A stretch of DNA of 64,000 nt, taken from an uncultured Pseudomonadales bacterium (lineage in GTDB: Bacteria > Pseudomonadota > Gammaproteobacteria > Pseudomonadales > Azotimanducaceae). Positions 38,683-50,295 of this stretch are shown piece by piece. A program made the translations under genes and the position numbers. Positions within the stretch are counted from its first letter, which is position 1; every line of letters begins with the position of its first letter. Location of the stretch: positions 1 through 64,000 of the forward strand of contig CAJJAX010000010.1 of assembly GCA_905182155.1 (NCBI GenBank), given 5' to 3'. Below the pieces are notes generated by a model that was given only the letters and a program-made list of their open reading frames with translations, was not told where the DNA came from and did not search any database.

Positions 38683-41520
38683 TTATGGCTTAAAAGCTTG
38701 CTCGAGCAGTGGCTTTAAATAATGACCTGTCGCTGAGGTCGCATGGGCTGCCACAGTTTCGGGGGTGCCCTCGCAGATGATGCGTCCGCCACCGCCGCCA
38801 CCCTCGGGACCCAGGTCGATGACCCAGTCTGCGGTCTTGACCACATCGAGGTTATGTTCGATCACAATGACGGTATTGCCTCGATCCCGCAATTTGTGAA
38901 TGACGCCCAGCAGTTGATCAATGTCATGAAAATGTAAGCCGGTCGTTGGCTCGTCGAGGATGTAAAGTGTCCGGCCGGTATCCACTTTGGCCAGTTCTCG
39001 GGCCAGTTTAACGCGCTGGGCTTCACCGCCAGACAGCGTGGTGGCGCTTTGACCTAACCGAATGTAGCCGAGTCCAACTTCTTGCAAGGTTTCCAGGCGT
39101 CGTCGAATCACCGGAACCGCGCCGAGGAAGGAAACCGCTTCGTCCACGGTCATATCCAATACTTCGTGGATATTTTTACCCTTGTAGCGAATGTCCAATG
39201 TTTCTCGGTTGTAGCGTTTGCCATGGCAAACATCACAGGGCACATAGATGTCGGGAAGGAAATGCATCTCAACCTTAGTGACGCCATCGCCTTGGCATGC
39301 CTCACAGCGACCACCTTTAACGTTAAAACTAAATCGGCCTGGTGCATAACCCCGCGAACGCGCTTCTTGTGTTCCTGCGAAAATTTCTCTAACCGGCGTA
39401 AAGATTCCTGTATAGGTCGCTGGATTAGAGCGTGGCGTGCGACCAATGGGACTCTGATTAATGTCAATGCACTTGTCTAGAAGGTTGAGCCCAGTAATCT
39501 TTTTATGAGCCGCAGGCTTGAGTGTGGTTGCTTTGTTCAGTGCAACGGCAGCTGCTGGATAGAGCGTCTCGTTGATCAGAGTGCTTTTGCCACTTCCAGA
39601 AACTCCTGTGACAACCGTTAGCATGTTTAGCGGTATTTTTACATCAATGTTTTTTAAATTGTGCTCTCTAGCGCCCTTTATTGTTATGTGATACTTAGAA
39701 TTTCTTCTTTTTTTAGGGATCTCAATTTTCTGAGTTCCGTTAAGGTACTGGGCGGTTAATGTATCACTTTTTAAAAGTGATTTATAACTCCCGTTTGCCA
39801 TCACTTCACCACCAAACGTTCCAGCTTCTGGGCCTATATCTATTATGTAATCAGCAGACTCCATGATGGCTTCATCGTGTTCAACCACAATAACGGTGTT
39901 TCCTAAATCTCGTAAGTCATTTAGAACATTAAGTAGCCGCTTATTGTCTCGCTGGTGAAGGCCGATCGAGGGTTCATCCAAAATATACATAACGCCCACG
40001 AGGCCTGCCCCAATCTGGCTGGCGAGGCGGATACGTTGCGCTTCACCCCCTGACAGGGTGTTGGCGGGTCGTGCGAGGGAAAGGTAATTGAGTCCGACAT
40101 CGATTAGAAAACCAAGACGGGCTAGGATTTCACCGATAATTTTCTTGGCGATTTCTGCTTCTTGGCCATCAAGATCTAAGTCTTTTAGGCATTGGTGGGC
40201 ACCCTCAATACTTAGGTTTGAGATGTCGGCATAATTTTTCGATTGGATTGTTACGGCTAAGGCGCCGGGGTTTAAGCGTTGGCCGGCGCAAGCAGCGCAT
40301 TGCCTTTCATGGAGCCATTGTCCCAATTGGTCTTTGACCGCTTGCGAGCTGGTTTCGTCATAACGGCGCTCAAGATTCGGGATAATGCCTTCGAATCGAT
40401 GCTGTCTTAGTACGCGCTGACCCGTCTGGTCAGCATAGTAAAAGGCAATTTCTGTCTCGCCACTGCCGTATAAAATCACCGCTTGATGGGTCTCCGACAG
40501 GGCTCGAAAAGGCTGCTCCAAGGAAAAGTCAAAATGTGCCGCGATTTGTTCTAACAGCTGATAATAATAAACGTGCCGGCGGTCCCATCCCGAAATAGCG
40601 CCCTCTGAGATGGCCAGTTCATCGTCTCGAATGATGGCCTCCGGATCAAAAACACGCTTGGTCCCCAAGCCGTCACACGTTTTGCAGGCGCCGTTGGGAT
40701 TATTGAACGAGAAGATTCTTGGCTCCAAGGTCGGCATGGAATAACCGCAGGTTGGGCAGGCATAGTTGGCCGAAAACAACAGATTCGTTTTAGAGGGTTC
40801 GTCCAGGTAAGCAATAATGGCGAGGCCTCCGGATGCCTGGATGGCGGTTTCAAAAGAGTCGGCTAATCGGGTCGCAAGATCGGCTCTCACGCTGAAACGA
40901 TCAACAACAACCTCGATGGAATGCCGCTTTTGTTTATCGAGCGTTGGTAGGTCATCAAGGTCGGTCACAATCCCATCGATCCGAGCTCGCACAAAACCTT
41001 GGGCGGACAGCTGTTTAAAAACTTGCTGATGCTCTCCCTTCTTCTGCTGGACAATGGGGGCGAGTAACATCAGGCGCGTTTCAAATGGTGTTTCTAAAAC
41101 CAGATCGACCATTTGAGCGACGGTCTGTGCTTTGAGAGGTTGATGATGGTCTGGGCAATGTGGGGTGCCGACCCGTGCGAACAACAGGCGCAGATAGTCT
41201 GCGATTTCTGTAATGGTGCCGACCGTTGATCGCGGGTTATGAGACGTCGATTTTTGTTCGATCGAAATCGCCGGCGATAAGCCCTCAATATGATCGACCT
41301 CAGGTTTTTCCATAATGGCGAGGAACTGCCTGGCGTAGGTCGAAAGGCTTTCAACGTAACGCCTTTGACCCTCTGCGTAGAGGGTATCGAAGGCCAGAGA
41401 CGACTTTCCAGAACCAGAGAGCCCGGTAATGATCGTCAGGGAGTCTCTTGGGATGTCGAGATCAACATTTTTTAAATTGTGGGTACGAGCGCCCCGGATC
41501 GAAATCGTTTTCTTAAGCAT
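38683..41520 (-). CDS. uvrA: Excinuclease ABC subunit A
   Basis: [67 protein letters not shown]; two Walker A motifs and zinc-finger Cys pairs. Confidence 0.97.
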   Translation of the reverse strand: MLKKTISIRGARTHNLKNVDLDIPRDSLTIITGLSGSGKSSLAFDTLYAEGQRRYVESLSTYARQFLAIMEKPEVDHIEGLSPAISIEQKSTSHNPRSTVGTITEIADYLRLLFARVGTPHCPDHHQPLKAQTVAQMVDLVLETPFETRLMLLAPIVQQKKGEHQQVFKQLSAQGFVRARIDGIVTDLDDLPTLDKQKRHSIEVVVDRFSVRADLATRLADSFETAIQASGGLAIIAYLDEPSKTNLLFSANYACPTCGYSMPTLEPRIFSFNNPNGACKTCDGLGTKRVFDPEAIIRDDELAISEGAISGWDRRHVYYYQLLEQIAAHFDFSLEQPFRALSETHQAVILYGSGETEIAFYYADQTGQRVLRQHRFEGIIPNLERRYDETSSQAVKDQLGQWLHERQCAACAGQRLNPGALAVTIQSKNYADISNLSIEGAHQCLKDLDLDGQEAEIAKKIIGEILARLGFLIDVGLNYLSLARPANTLSGGEAQRIRLASQIGAGLVGVMYILDEPSIGLHQRDNKRLLNVLNDLRDLGNTVIVVEHDEAIMESADYIIDIGPEAGTFGGEVMANGSYKSLLKSDTLTAQYLNGTQKIEIPKKRRNSKYHITIKGAREHNLKNIDVKIPLNMLTVVTGVSGSGKSTLINETLYPAAAVALNKATTLKPAAHKKITGLNLLDKCIDINQSPIGRTPRSNPATYTGIFTPVREIFAGTQEARSRGYAPGRFSFNVKGGRCEACQGDGVTKVEMHFLPDIYVPCDVCHGKRYNRETLDIRYKGKNIHEVLDMTVDEAVSFLGAVPVIRRRLETLQEVGLGYIRLGQSATTLSGGEAQRVKLARELAKVDTGRTLYILDEPTTGLHFHDIDQLLGVIHKLRDRGNTVIVIEHNLDVVKTADWVIDLGPEGGGGGGRIICEGTPETVAAHATSATGHYLKPLLEQAFKP

Positions 41521-41792
41521 GGTCGACGTCCCGAGGTAATCATTCTGCTGTATTTTGGCGCTGCATTGTCTCACACCGAGGTGTGGCCACGCGCTGATTC
41601 GTGCGAGTAACCGCAAACCCTGCTATCATCTTTCGCCGAGCTGAGGCGTCGCAAAAACGCGCGTAACACCCGCATAAATGACGATGTGATGAGGGTCGTT
41701 CAGCGCTTTTTGATGGCGTGAAACAAGCTGGTAGCGATACTAAGGGTTTGAACGTCATTTCGCAAAGAACAGATTGTCCTTAAGTGAGCCCC

Positions 41793-42977
41793 ATGAACAC
41801 ATCAGAACGAACGACGGCAGCCATTGTAAGCCTTTTGTATTTCGTTCGGATGTTGGGGTTGTTTAGTATTTTGCCCGTCTTTACTTTGGCTGCGAGCAAG
41901 CTTTATGGCAGTGGTCCGATGTTGATTGGGCTGACCCTGGGTATCTATGGCTTGTTCCAAGCACTGCTTCAAGTTCCTTATGGCTATCTCTCCGATCGGT
42001 TTGGGCGCAAGCCAATGTTAATGACGGGTTTGACCCTTTTTATTATCGGGAGCCTGGTTGCAGCGCTGGCTGAACGGATCGAGTGGGTGCTGGTTGGTCG
42101 AGCGCTACAGGGCTCTGGCGCGATTGCCGGGGTGCTCTTGGCGGTGCTCGCAGACGGCATGCGCTTTGAATATCGGGCCCGTGCGATGGCAATGGTGGGC
42201 GGCAGTATTGGGCTCGCCTTCGGAGGATCGCTTGTGCTGGGACCACTGCTTTATGCCTTTGGCGGCTTGCAGGCGCTATTCTATCTTGCCGCTGTAACGG
42301 GTGCGTTGGCGCTGCTTTTGGTCATTTTCGTTCTGCCAACCTCAAAAATCGCAACGGTTGAAGCCGGCAAGGATGTCAGCCCTGGTGAGCCCGGTGGGGT
42401 GTTGCATAATCCTCAGCTTCAGATGTTGAATCTGAGTATTTTCATGAACCATTACTTATTGATGTCGAGCTTTTTAGTGATTCCAATTTTGCTAACCCAA
42501 TTTGGGGTCGCCATTGATGATCATGCGTTGTACTACTTGGGCATCCTGTTGGGTTCTTTTCTGCTCATGTTACCGCTGGTGATTCGTTGGCGAGGGTCAC
42601 TCGATGTATTGGTCAAGGTCATGCCGGCAATCGCGGTGATTGTGGTTGGCTTTCTTGTTCTGGCCTGGTCGCCCACACTGGCGCTGTTTGTGGCTGCTGT
42701 ATTGGTATTTTTTGTTGGCTTTAATTATCTAGAGGCGACGCTACCCGCATTGGTTTCAAATGTTGCGCCAACCGAGCGCCGGGGCGCTGCAATGGGGATA
42801 TATTCTGCCAGCCAATTTTTAGGCATATTTGCCGGTGGCAGTGTGGGTGGTTTATTGATTGCGCTGACAGATATCACCACCTTGTTGGTGGTCAATGCTG
42901 CGCTATCGGCAATCTGGGCCGGGATTTTAATCGCCCTGCAGCGCGGGTCCAAGCAGTCTCGTTTGCAGCAATCGTAA
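41793..42977 (+). CDS. Major facilitator superfamily transporter (GTG at 41784 is an alternative start)
   Basis: 12-TM-like hydrophobic protein, VPYGYLSDRFGRKPMLMTGL; divergent from uvrA and upstream of ssb. Confidence 0.85.
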   Translation: MNTSERTTAAIVSLLYFVRMLGLFSILPVFTLAASKLYGSGPMLIGLTLGIYGLFQALLQVPYGYLSDRFGRKPMLMTGLTLFIIGSLVAALAERIEWVLVGRALQGSGAIAGVLLAVLADGMRFEYRARAMAMVGGSIGLAFGGSLVLGPLLYAFGGLQALFYLAAVTGALALLLVIFVLPTSKIATVEAGKDVSPGEPGGVLHNPQLQMLNLSIFMNHYLLMSSFLVIPILLTQFGVAIDDHALYYLGILLGSFLLMLPLVIRWRGSLDVLVKVMPAIAVIVVGFLVLAWSPTLALFVAAVLVFFVGFNYLEATLPALVSNVAPTERRGAAMGIYSASQFLGIFAGGSVGGLLIALTDITTLLVVNAALSAIWAGILIALQRGSKQSRLQQS

Positions 42978-43178
42978 TCGTTAAGGCGAATCAGCTCTGC
43001 CCAACAGCGTAACAAGCGGTTATGATTTACCGGAAATAGTGGGACCCATTTTGACTGAGATCAGGCAAGGATTGCAGGCGCTGGATCGCTTTGATCAAGG
43101 TTGATAGTCAAAAAGCGCTGCAAAGCATTCGATCGCACCTGCAGCTCAAGTATTGTTGGTCGACGTATAGGAGTCGTT

Positions 43179-43697
43179 ATGGCAAGAGGCATCAATAAAG
43201 TGATTATAGTTGGGAATCTGGGTAGGGATCCGGAGACTCGGTATTTACCTTCTGGTGGCGCGGTAACCAATGTGTCCGTGGCCACCTCCAAGGCCTGGCG
43301 TGATCGTGATTCTGGGGAGCAGAAGGAGCGCACGGAATGGCACCGAGTGGTGTTTTTTAATCGTTTGGCTGAAATCGCCAGCGAATACCTCAAGCGGGGT
43401 TCTAAAATTTATTTGGAAGGCGAGCTCCGGACCCGCGAGTGGGAACGCGAAGGGCAAAAGCATTACACGACAGAAATTGTTGCTGATGAAATGCAGATGC
43501 TCGATGGCCGCGGTGGCATGGAGGGTGGCAATGGACAAAGTATGCCTGGCCCAGGCGCGAGTCAGGGGAGTAGTCAAGGTGGCGGTCAAAGTGGTGGTCA
43601 AGGTGGCGGTCAAGCCAGCCAAGGCAGTGGGGCTCGCCCGGCGGATGATTTTGGCCCGCCCCCCTCGGATGACTTTGATGATGACATTCCGTTCTAG
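43179..43697 (+). CDS. ssb: Single-stranded DNA-binding protein
   Basis: [89 protein letters not shown]-terminal DFDDDIPF. Confidence 0.97.
   Translation: MARGINKVIIVGNLGRDPETRYLPSGGAVTNVSVATSKAWRDRDSGEQKERTEWHRVVFFNRLAEIASEYLKRGSKIYLEGELRTREWEREGQKHYTTEIVADEMQMLDGRGGMEGGNGQSMPGPGASQGSSQGGGQSGGQGGGQASQGSGARPADDFGPPPSDDFDDDIPF
43578..43613 (+). repeat. 12-bp tandem repeat (3 units) encoding [12 protein letters not shown] in the SSB linker
   Basis: GGTGGCGGTCAA AGTGGTGGTCAA GGTGGCGGTCAA. Confidence 0.85.
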
Positions 43698-43800
43698 GTT
43701 GGGGCAGTCGTGCTCCGTGGGGCTAAGGTGTGCTGCTTTTTGTTCGCCAAAAGCCCGTGGATATAGACCTTTGTGTATCTAGGATGAGTTTGATCGAGTG

Positions 43801-44427
43801 ATGAGCCCAGCGAGAAAAACGCGGGAAGTGCCGCTATTCCCAATTCAAGCCGTTTTGTTCCCGGGGGGCATTCTCTCGCTGCCGATCATTGAGGCCCGTG
43901 ATCTGGACATTGTGGCTCAGGTCGCAAAAAATGATCAGCGTTTGGGCATAGTGCTTTCTGAAGAGCGTCGTACAGTGGCATCCTTGTTGGGTCGAAGCAC
44001 GCCTAATATTGCGCGGGTTGGAACGCTCACGCGAATTGAAGACTTTGATCAGAATGCACAGGGGCATTTAACCCTGTTGGTTCGGGCTGAAGCTAAATTT
44101 AAGATCCTAGATACGTTCGAGAACAATAACCGGGCGCTGATCGGCGAGGTGTTCATGCTACCGCCTGAACCCGTCATCTCGACCGGCCCCGAAGATGAAT
44201 CTCTAGTTGATGTCCTTGAGCATTTGATGGCCCATCCTGCTGTTCAATTCAAAGCAAGCCAGGTTGATTATCAAACGTTATCGAGTCTTGGCGGACGCTT
44301 GGCGGAACTGTTACCGCTGAGGAATACCGTTCGTCAGCGGATGCTTGAGATTAATGACCCGATTACGCGGTTGAGCCATCTCGAGAAAATTTTAGATCAA
44401 CTGCAGATCGAAGCCGACGCCCCTTAA
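43801..44427 (+). CDS. LON substrate-binding (Lon N-terminal) domain protein
   Basis: REVPLFPIQAVLFPGGILSLPIIEARDLDIV...GRLAELLPL. Confidence 0.8.
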   Translation: MSPARKTREVPLFPIQAVLFPGGILSLPIIEARDLDIVAQVAKNDQRLGIVLSEERRTVASLLGRSTPNIARVGTLTRIEDFDQNAQGHLTLLVRAEAKFKILDTFENNNRALIGEVFMLPPEPVISTGPEDESLVDVLEHLMAHPAVQFKASQVDYQTLSSLGGRLAELLPLRNTVRQRMLEINDPITRLSHLEKILDQLQIEADAP

Positions 44428-44501
44428 GTGATCGAGGCAGTGGGCATCGAATCAAAAAGGGTAAGCGAGTATAATTGTGAGCGTTGCGGGATAGGAATCA
44501 T

Positions 44502-45767
44502 ATGACGATTGATCAGGACATCCGCCGGATTGGCGAGGGAGCAAAAGCCGCGGCCTCGGCGGCTCGGAAAGCCAGCACGGCGGATAAAAACACGGCCCTT
44601 GGGCTGATTGCCAAAGCAATCAAAGCCTCGGCCGAGAGCTTGCTGCGCGCGAATGCCCAGGATCTTGATCGGGCGCAAGCCGCGGGTCTTGACGCGCCGA
44701 GCCTAGATCGCCTGACGCTCACAAACGATGGTATTGTCGTGATGAGTGAAGGCTTGCTGCAGATTCAAACTTTGCAAGATCCTGTTGGTCAAATTAGCCA
44801 AATGTCGGTCAGGCCGAACGGTCTGGAAATTGGCAAGATGCGCACGCCCATTGGGGTCATCGGCATTATTTATGAGTCCCGTCCTAATGTCACCATCGAC
44901 GCCGCTGGCCTGTGTATAAAAAGTGGTAATGCCGCGATATTGCGGGGAGGGTCCGAGTGCATTTCGACCAACCGCGCGCTGTTTGGCTGTATCCAAAAAG
45001 GGCTCGAAGATGCCGGGCTGGATTCGAACTGGATCCAGTTGGTCCAGACCACTGACCGCGAGGCGGTCGGTGCCTTGTTAGGTCTCAATGACTTGGTCGA
45101 TCTCATTATTCCCAGAGGCGGTAAAGGGCTCATTGAACGGGTTAGCCGGGAAACGCGAATACCGGTTTTGAAGCATTTAGATGGCAATTGTCATGTCTTT
45201 GTCCATGAGGATGCGGATCTTGCTATGGCGCAATCGCTGGTAGTGAACGCAAAAACCCAGCGTTATTCGGTCTGTAACGCCCTAGAAACCTTACTACTGC
45301 ATCGGGCACTACCAGCCTCCTTTCTTGATCAGTTAATGTCGGCTTTGCGAGCCAAGGGCGTGGAGGTGAGGGCTTGCGAGGACACTCGAGCGCGGCTAGC
45401 GGCACCCGAGGAGGTCAATCTTGCTAACGAGTCAGATTGGTCTACCGAGTATCTTGCCCCCATTCTCGCCGTCAAAACGTGTCGTGACCTGGATGAGGCG
45501 ATTCTTCATATCAATCACTATGGCTCGAATCATACGGACGTTATTGTGACCGAAGACTACACGCGCGCGCAGCAGTTCCTTAGAGAAGTCGATTCGAGTT
45601 CGGTGATGGTCAATGCGTCTCCGCGCTTTGCCGACGGCTTTGAGTATGGTCTTGGCGCCGAAATCGGCATCTCGACCGATAAACTGCACGCCCGGGGTCC
45701 GGTTGGGCTTGAAGGCTTAACCAGCGAAAAGTTCGTTGTGTTGGGTGCAGGGCATATTCGTCAATGA
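44502..45767 (+). CDS. proA: Gamma-glutamyl phosphate reductase
   Basis: [56 protein letters not shown]. Confidence 0.96.
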   Translation: MTIDQDIRRIGEGAKAAASAARKASTADKNTALGLIAKAIKASAESLLRANAQDLDRAQAAGLDAPSLDRLTLTNDGIVVMSEGLLQIQTLQDPVGQISQMSVRPNGLEIGKMRTPIGVIGIIYESRPNVTIDAAGLCIKSGNAAILRGGSECISTNRALFGCIQKGLEDAGLDSNWIQLVQTTDREAVGALLGLNDLVDLIIPRGGKGLIERVSRETRIPVLKHLDGNCHVFVHEDADLAMAQSLVVNAKTQRYSVCNALETLLLHRALPASFLDQLMSALRAKGVEVRACEDTRARLAAPEEVNLANESDWSTEYLAPILAVKTCRDLDEAILHINHYGSNHTDVIVTEDYTRAQQFLREVDSSSVMVNASPRFADGFEYGLGAEIGISTDKLHARGPVGLEGLTSEKFVVLGAGHIRQ

Positions 45768-46432
45768 GTGAGGCGTCTTTGGACCTTGCGATTCTAGGGG
45801 GTACTTTTGATCCGGTGCATACAGGACACCTGCAAATCGCGAAGGTTGTGTCTGATTTGTTGTCAGCCCGGATTTGTTGGGTCCCGAGCAACGTCCCGCC
45901 CCACAAGCCTTCAACGGTTGCAACACCTGACCAGCGCTTAACCATGCTCCGCTTAGCGGTGTCTGATCAGCCTGAGTTTTATGTGGACGACTTAGAGCTC
46001 GATCGAGGCGACATCTCTTATACCTTAGAGACCTTGAAGATTTTTCGGCGACGTATGGGGCCATTGCCTCGGCTGTACTTTATCTTGGGAATGGATGCCT
46101 ACCAGAGTCTCCCCAGCTGGCAGGGTTGGCAACAGTTGTTAGATTATGCGCACTTGGTTGTTTGCCGCCGTGAGGCCGAGCATTTGCCTGCGCCGAGTCT
46201 GTTGGCATTTGAAGCATCGCACCGGGTCGCCACGACGGATATGCTGAAGTCTTCAGCACACGGCAGGCTCTTTTTTGTGGATAATGCAGTGCTGCCGATA
46301 TCCTCGACAGAGATTCGCGCGCAGTTTGAAAACAAAGGCAATCCTTCAGCGTTGTTAGACCCAGCGGTCTACGCTTATATTCTTAAAGAGCCGCTGTACA
46401 CTGCTTCTAAATTAATCCGGAAACCAAAATGA
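45764..46432 (+). CDS. nadD: Nicotinate-nucleotide adenylyltransferase
   Basis: [30 protein letters not shown]. Confidence 0.95.
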   Translation: MSEASLDLAILGGTFDPVHTGHLQIAKVVSDLLSARICWVPSNVPPHKPSTVATPDQRLTMLRLAVSDQPEFYVDDLELDRGDISYTLETLKIFRRRMGPLPRLYFILGMDAYQSLPSWQGWQQLLDYAHLVVCRREAEHLPAPSLLAFEASHRVATTDMLKSSAHGRLFFVDNAVLPISSTEIRAQFENKGNPSALLDPAVYAYILKEPLYTASKLIRKPK

Positions 46433-46782
46433 ATACAGACGCATTGACGCAATTAGTAACCTCAGCCTTAGAAGATGTGAAAGGGCACGATATAACGGTG
46501 CTGGATGTGCGGGATCAGACCGATATTACCGATACGATGGTGGTTGCCACCGGCCAATCTTCCCGTCAAGTTAAAGCATTAGCGGCAAACGTTGTTGAAA
46601 GTGCGAAGCATGCGGGGCAGATGCCGTTGGGGGTTGAAGGCGAAGATGAAGGCGCATGGGTCTTGGTCGACCTAGCGGATGTGATTGTTCACGTGATGCT
46701 GCAGGACGTGCGGGATCAATATGACCTGGAAAGCCTTTGGAGCTTATCGCCCAATCGTTCTGAGGATGACGTCACGTTGTGA
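46429..46782 (+). CDS. rsfS: Ribosomal silencing factor RsfS
   Basis: DITVLDVRDQTDITDTMVVATGQSSRQVKALA...GEDEGAWVLVDLADVIVHVM. Confidence 0.95.
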   Translation: MNTDALTQLVTSALEDVKGHDITVLDVRDQTDITDTMVVATGQSSRQVKALAANVVESAKHAGQMPLGVEGEDEGAWVLVDLADVIVHVMLQDVRDQYDLESLWSLSPNRSEDDVTL

Positions 46783-47246
46783 AAATGGAACTGTTAGCCT
46801 CTGGGAAGCAACCGCCAGATTGGGTGACCGATGGGTTCAGCGAATACCAGCGAAGACTGCCGCCGGAGTGCGCCCTAATCTTGACCGAGTGCAACACGGC
46901 TAAACGTATCAAAGGTGGGCGCGCGGAGGATTATCAGGTCGCTGAAGAGCAGATTCTTTTGCGCCAAATCAAAGCTGGGAGCTTTGTCGTCGCGCTGGAT
47001 AAGTCGGGCCGACAGGTTTCAACAGAAGAGCTTTCAAGCCGCCTATCAGGCTGGTTGTTGAACTACCCGAAAGTACAGTTCTTGATCGGCGGCCCGGATG
47101 GGTTGTCGCAAAATTGTCTGGCTCGGGCTGATTGGGTGCTGAGCCTCTCGGCACTGACCTTTCCGCATTTCATGGTTCGGGTCTTGATGGCCGAACAGCT
47201 CTATCGGGCTTGGTCAATTTTGAAAAACCACCCCTACCACAAGTAG
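46779..47246 (+). CDS. rlmH: 23S rRNA (pseudouridine1915-N3)-methyltransferase
   Basis: FVVALDKSGRQVSTEELSSRL...VQFLIGGPDGLS...LSLSALTFPHFMVRVLMAEQLYRAWSILKNHPYHK. Confidence 0.96.
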   Translation: MKMELLASGKQPPDWVTDGFSEYQRRLPPECALILTECNTAKRIKGGRAEDYQVAEEQILLRQIKAGSFVVALDKSGRQVSTEELSSRLSGWLLNYPKVQFLIGGPDGLSQNCLARADWVLSLSALTFPHFMVRVLMAEQLYRAWSILKNHPYHK

Positions 47247-47248
47247 CC

Positions 47249-49156
47249 ATGCGCGAAGCCCTAGCCTTAAAAGATCATCACAGCGAAAGCCAGATCTATG
47301 TTGAGCGAGCGGCAACCGGTGCTGGGTTGGTGATTGTGTTATTCGCCCTGCTCATCTTTCGGGTGGGTTATCTTCAAACCGTCCAATACTCAGATGCTGT
47401 TGCCCGCTCGGAAAAAAATAGGGTGCAGGTTGTCGCACGACCCCCTGTTCGCGGTTTGATTCTGGATCGCCAGGGCATCTTGCTCGCGGAAAATCGACCC
47501 TCGAGAAATCTTGTGGTGATTCCTGAGCAGATTCTGGATGCGGACGACACGCTGTCGGACCTGGCTGCTGTGCTTGAGATGAGCGAGGAGGATACGGCCC
47601 GGTTTCGTCGGCTCAGTGGCCGCACAACGCGCCGGTTTGAATCCGCGCCGGTGCTGTTTGATCTCTCTGATGAGCAGGTGGCGCGCTTCGAGGTCAATCG
47701 ATATCGATTTCCGGGTCTATCGGTGCAAGCAAAGCTGGTTCGAAATTACCCTCAGGGTGCATTGATGGCCCATGCGGTGGGCTCTGTTCGGCGGATTAAT
47801 GACCAGGATGCCTTATTGCTTGATACATCAGCCTATGCGGCAACCGACCATATCGGCAAATTAGGCGTAGAGCGATTTTATGAAGACGCGCTCCTCGGTC
47901 AGGTTGGTTATGATCGGGTCGAGGTCAATGCTCGTGGCCGGATGATGCGAGTGTTAGACGGGGTGAAACCGGTGAATGGTCAAAACCTCACACTCTATTT
48001 AGATGCAGGCCTGCAAGCCGCCGCAGATCGTGCACTGGCGGGTCGCCGGGGCGCAGTTGTGGCGATTGATCCGAAAACCGGCGGTATTCTTGCGCTGTTG
48101 AGTCGTCCGTCCTATGACCCAAACTTGTTTGTTCAGGGAATATCCCATCAGAATTATAATGCGCTGCGAGCGTCCACTGATGCCCCATTGTTCAATCGAG
48201 CGATCCAAGGCCAATATCAACCAGGATCAACCCTTAAGCCCTTTATCGGTCTAATCGCGCTGGGAAATTCAACGATTACGGTATCCGATAGCATCGAGGA
48301 TCCGGGGTGGTATCAGTTGCCGGGCACCGAGCGGCTGTATCGAGATTGGAACTGGACGAAAACCAATGACGGTGGCCACGGTCGCGTCAATCTTGAAAAA
48401 GCCATTTATCGGTCGTGTAATGTGTATTTTTATGACCTTGCGGTGCGCTTGGGCATCGATCGTCTTTCGAATGACCTAAAGCAATTTGGCTTTGGGCAAG
48501 CGTCTGTGCTTGATTTGCCCGATGCCCATGAAGGCTTGTTGCCCAGTCGCGTTTGGAAACGCGCAAGCCGGAACTTGCCTTGGTACCCGGGCGACACAGT
48601 GAACCTTGGTATTGGCCACGGTGATATTTTGGTGACGCCGCTTCAGATGGCGGCGGCTGCGGCAGCTTTGGCGAATCGAGGCCGCTGGGTCACGCCAAGA
48701 ATGGCGCAAAATCAACCCTTTGATCAGGTTGAGCGGTTTGCGCCGTCGGGTGCGGGTCAGTTACCCGATCGCGTCTGGGCGCCGATTATCGGTGCGATGG
48801 AAAAAGTGGTGCATCGGGGCAATCAAATTTACGGCGAAAACGGCACTGCTTGGTCGTACATTGGCCGAGATATTGACTACCGAATGGCCGGTAAATCAGG
48901 GACCGCTCAGGTTGTTGAAATTGAGCAAGGCGAGGTTTACGAGGCATCGAGCATCGAAGAAAGGCAACGCAAGCACGCTTGGTTTATTGCGTTTGCACCG
49001 ATCGAGGATCCTTTGATCGCCCTGGCTGTTCTGCTTGAAAATGGCGGGGGCGGCAGCGAATACGCAGCGCCCGTCGCTCGCGAAATTATTGACTATTATC
49101 TTATGACCGCGCTTGGGAAAACGGCCCCCGACCGCGCAATGGTGAGCCTCCAATGA
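47249..49156 (+). CDS. mrdA: Penicillin-binding protein 2
   Basis: RPPVRGLILDRQGILLAENRPSRNLVVIPEQ; YQPGSTLKPFIGL; GKSGTAQV. Confidence 0.95.
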   Translation: MREALALKDHHSESQIYVERAATGAGLVIVLFALLIFRVGYLQTVQYSDAVARSEKNRVQVVARPPVRGLILDRQGILLAENRPSRNLVVIPEQILDADDTLSDLAAVLEMSEEDTARFRRLSGRTTRRFESAPVLFDLSDEQVARFEVNRYRFPGLSVQAKLVRNYPQGALMAHAVGSVRRINDQDALLLDTSAYAATDHIGKLGVERFYEDALLGQVGYDRVEVNARGRMMRVLDGVKPVNGQNLTLYLDAGLQAAADRALAGRRGAVVAIDPKTGGILALLSRPSYDPNLFVQGISHQNYNALRASTDAPLFNRAIQGQYQPGSTLKPFIGLIALGNSTITVSDSIEDPGWYQLPGTERLYRDWNWTKTNDGGHGRVNLEKAIYRSCNVYFYDLAVRLGIDRLSNDLKQFGFGQASVLDLPDAHEGLLPSRVWKRASRNLPWYPGDTVNLGIGHGDILVTPLQMAAAAAALANRGRWVTPRMAQNQPFDQVERFAPSGAGQLPDRVWAPIIGAMEKVVHRGNQIYGENGTAWSYIGRDIDYRMAGKSGTAQVVEIEQGEVYEASSIEERQRKHAWFIAFAPIEDPLIALAVLLENGGGGSEYAAPVAREIIDYYLMTALGKTAPDRAMVSLQ

Positions 49157-50295
49157 GCGGTGATTTTGTCCGTCGGCTACCCCGAGGGCAGTCTGGCTTT
49201 CGAAATCATCGAGGGGAATTCACGTGGTTTAATCTCGACCCGTGGCTGTTACTGATTTTATTATCGATTGTGAGTTTTGGCCTGGTGGTGCTTCATAGCG
49301 CCTCGGATGGCAATTGGGTGGTGGTCGAGGCGCAATTGGTGCGCCTGGGTTTGGGTTTTGGTTTGATGGTCTTAATCGCCCAGATCCCACCCTACTTTTT
49401 GCTGAGAACAGCGCCCTTTCTGTATGGCTTAGGCCTGATTCTATTGTTGCTAATCTATCCCTTTGGTACCGAAGTGAATGGCTCGCGGCGATGGTTAAGG
49501 GTTCCCGGGGTTTTAAATTTCCAGCCGTCGGAGTTGATGAAGCTCTTCTTGCCCATGGTTTTGGCATGGTATTTCCATGAGCGCCACCTACCACCCGGGT
49601 TTCGGCCCGTGGTTGTCAGTTGTCTGTTACTGCTGTTGCCGGCGGGTCTGATCATTGTTCAGCCGGATTTGGGCACGGGCTTGATGATCGCAACGTCTGG
49701 GTTTCTGGTGTTGATTTTGGCGGGCCTGCCCTGGCGCTATATGCTGCGCGGGGGAGCCTTGTTGCTGATTTTAGCGCCGGCGCTGTGGTTTTTAATTAAA
49801 GACTACCAGCGAGGCAGAATATTGACGATGTTTGATCCCGAGCGAGATCCCCTAGGTGCAGGCTGGAATATCATTCAATCAAAAATTGCGATCGGTTCGG
49901 GTGGTTTTAGCGGGAAGGGTTTGTTTAATGGCACCCAGTCGCACTTAGATTTTCTCCCGGAGAGCAGTACCGATTTCATTATCGCGGTGCTTGCCGAGGA
50001 GCTTGGGTTTTTGGGGGTTGTGTCGTTGCTCGTGCTTTACGGCCTTTTTATTTTAAGAGGGCTCATGATGTCGCTGAATGCCCAGGACACGTTTGGTCGA
50101 CTGCTTTGCGGCAGTATCACGTTCACGTTTTCGGTTTACGTGTTCGTGAATATTGGCATGGTCTCGGGTATCCTTCCTGTAGTTGGCGTGCCGCTGCCGC
50201 TGGTTAGTTATGGCGGCACCGCTCTGCTGACACTGTTTGCGGGCTTTGGTTTGATGATGTCGATTCATAGCCATCGCCGCATTACGTTGCTTTGA
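49153..50295 (+). CDS. rodA: Rod-shape-determining protein RodA
   Basis: Polytopic SEDS protein; GSRRWLRVPGVLNFQPSELMKLFLPM; LPESSTDFIIAVLAEELGFLG; GVPLPLVSYGGTALLT. Confidence 0.95.
   Translation: MSGDFVRRLPRGQSGFRNHRGEFTWFNLDPWLLLILLSIVSFGLVVLHSASDGNWVVVEAQLVRLGLGFGLMVLIAQIPPYFLLRTAPFLYGLGLILLLLIYPFGTEVNGSRRWLRVPGVLNFQPSELMKLFLPMVLAWYFHERHLPPGFRPVVVSCLLLLLPAGLIIVQPDLGTGLMIATSGFLVLILAGLPWRYMLRGGALLLILAPALWFLIKDYQRGRILTMFDPERDPLGAGWNIIQSKIAIGSGGFSGKGLFNGTQSHLDFLPESSTDFIIAVLAEELGFLGVVSLLVLYGLFILRGLMMSLNAQDTFGRLLCGSITFTFSVYVFVNIGMVSGILPVVGVPLPLVSYGGTALLTLFAGFGLMMSIHSHRRITLL

Noticed and set aside
41521-41792. LexA/SOS box between divergent uvrA and the MFS gene
   Set aside because: I looked for CTGT-N8-ACAG; only a weak half (ctgtattttggcgctg) is present, not enough to call.
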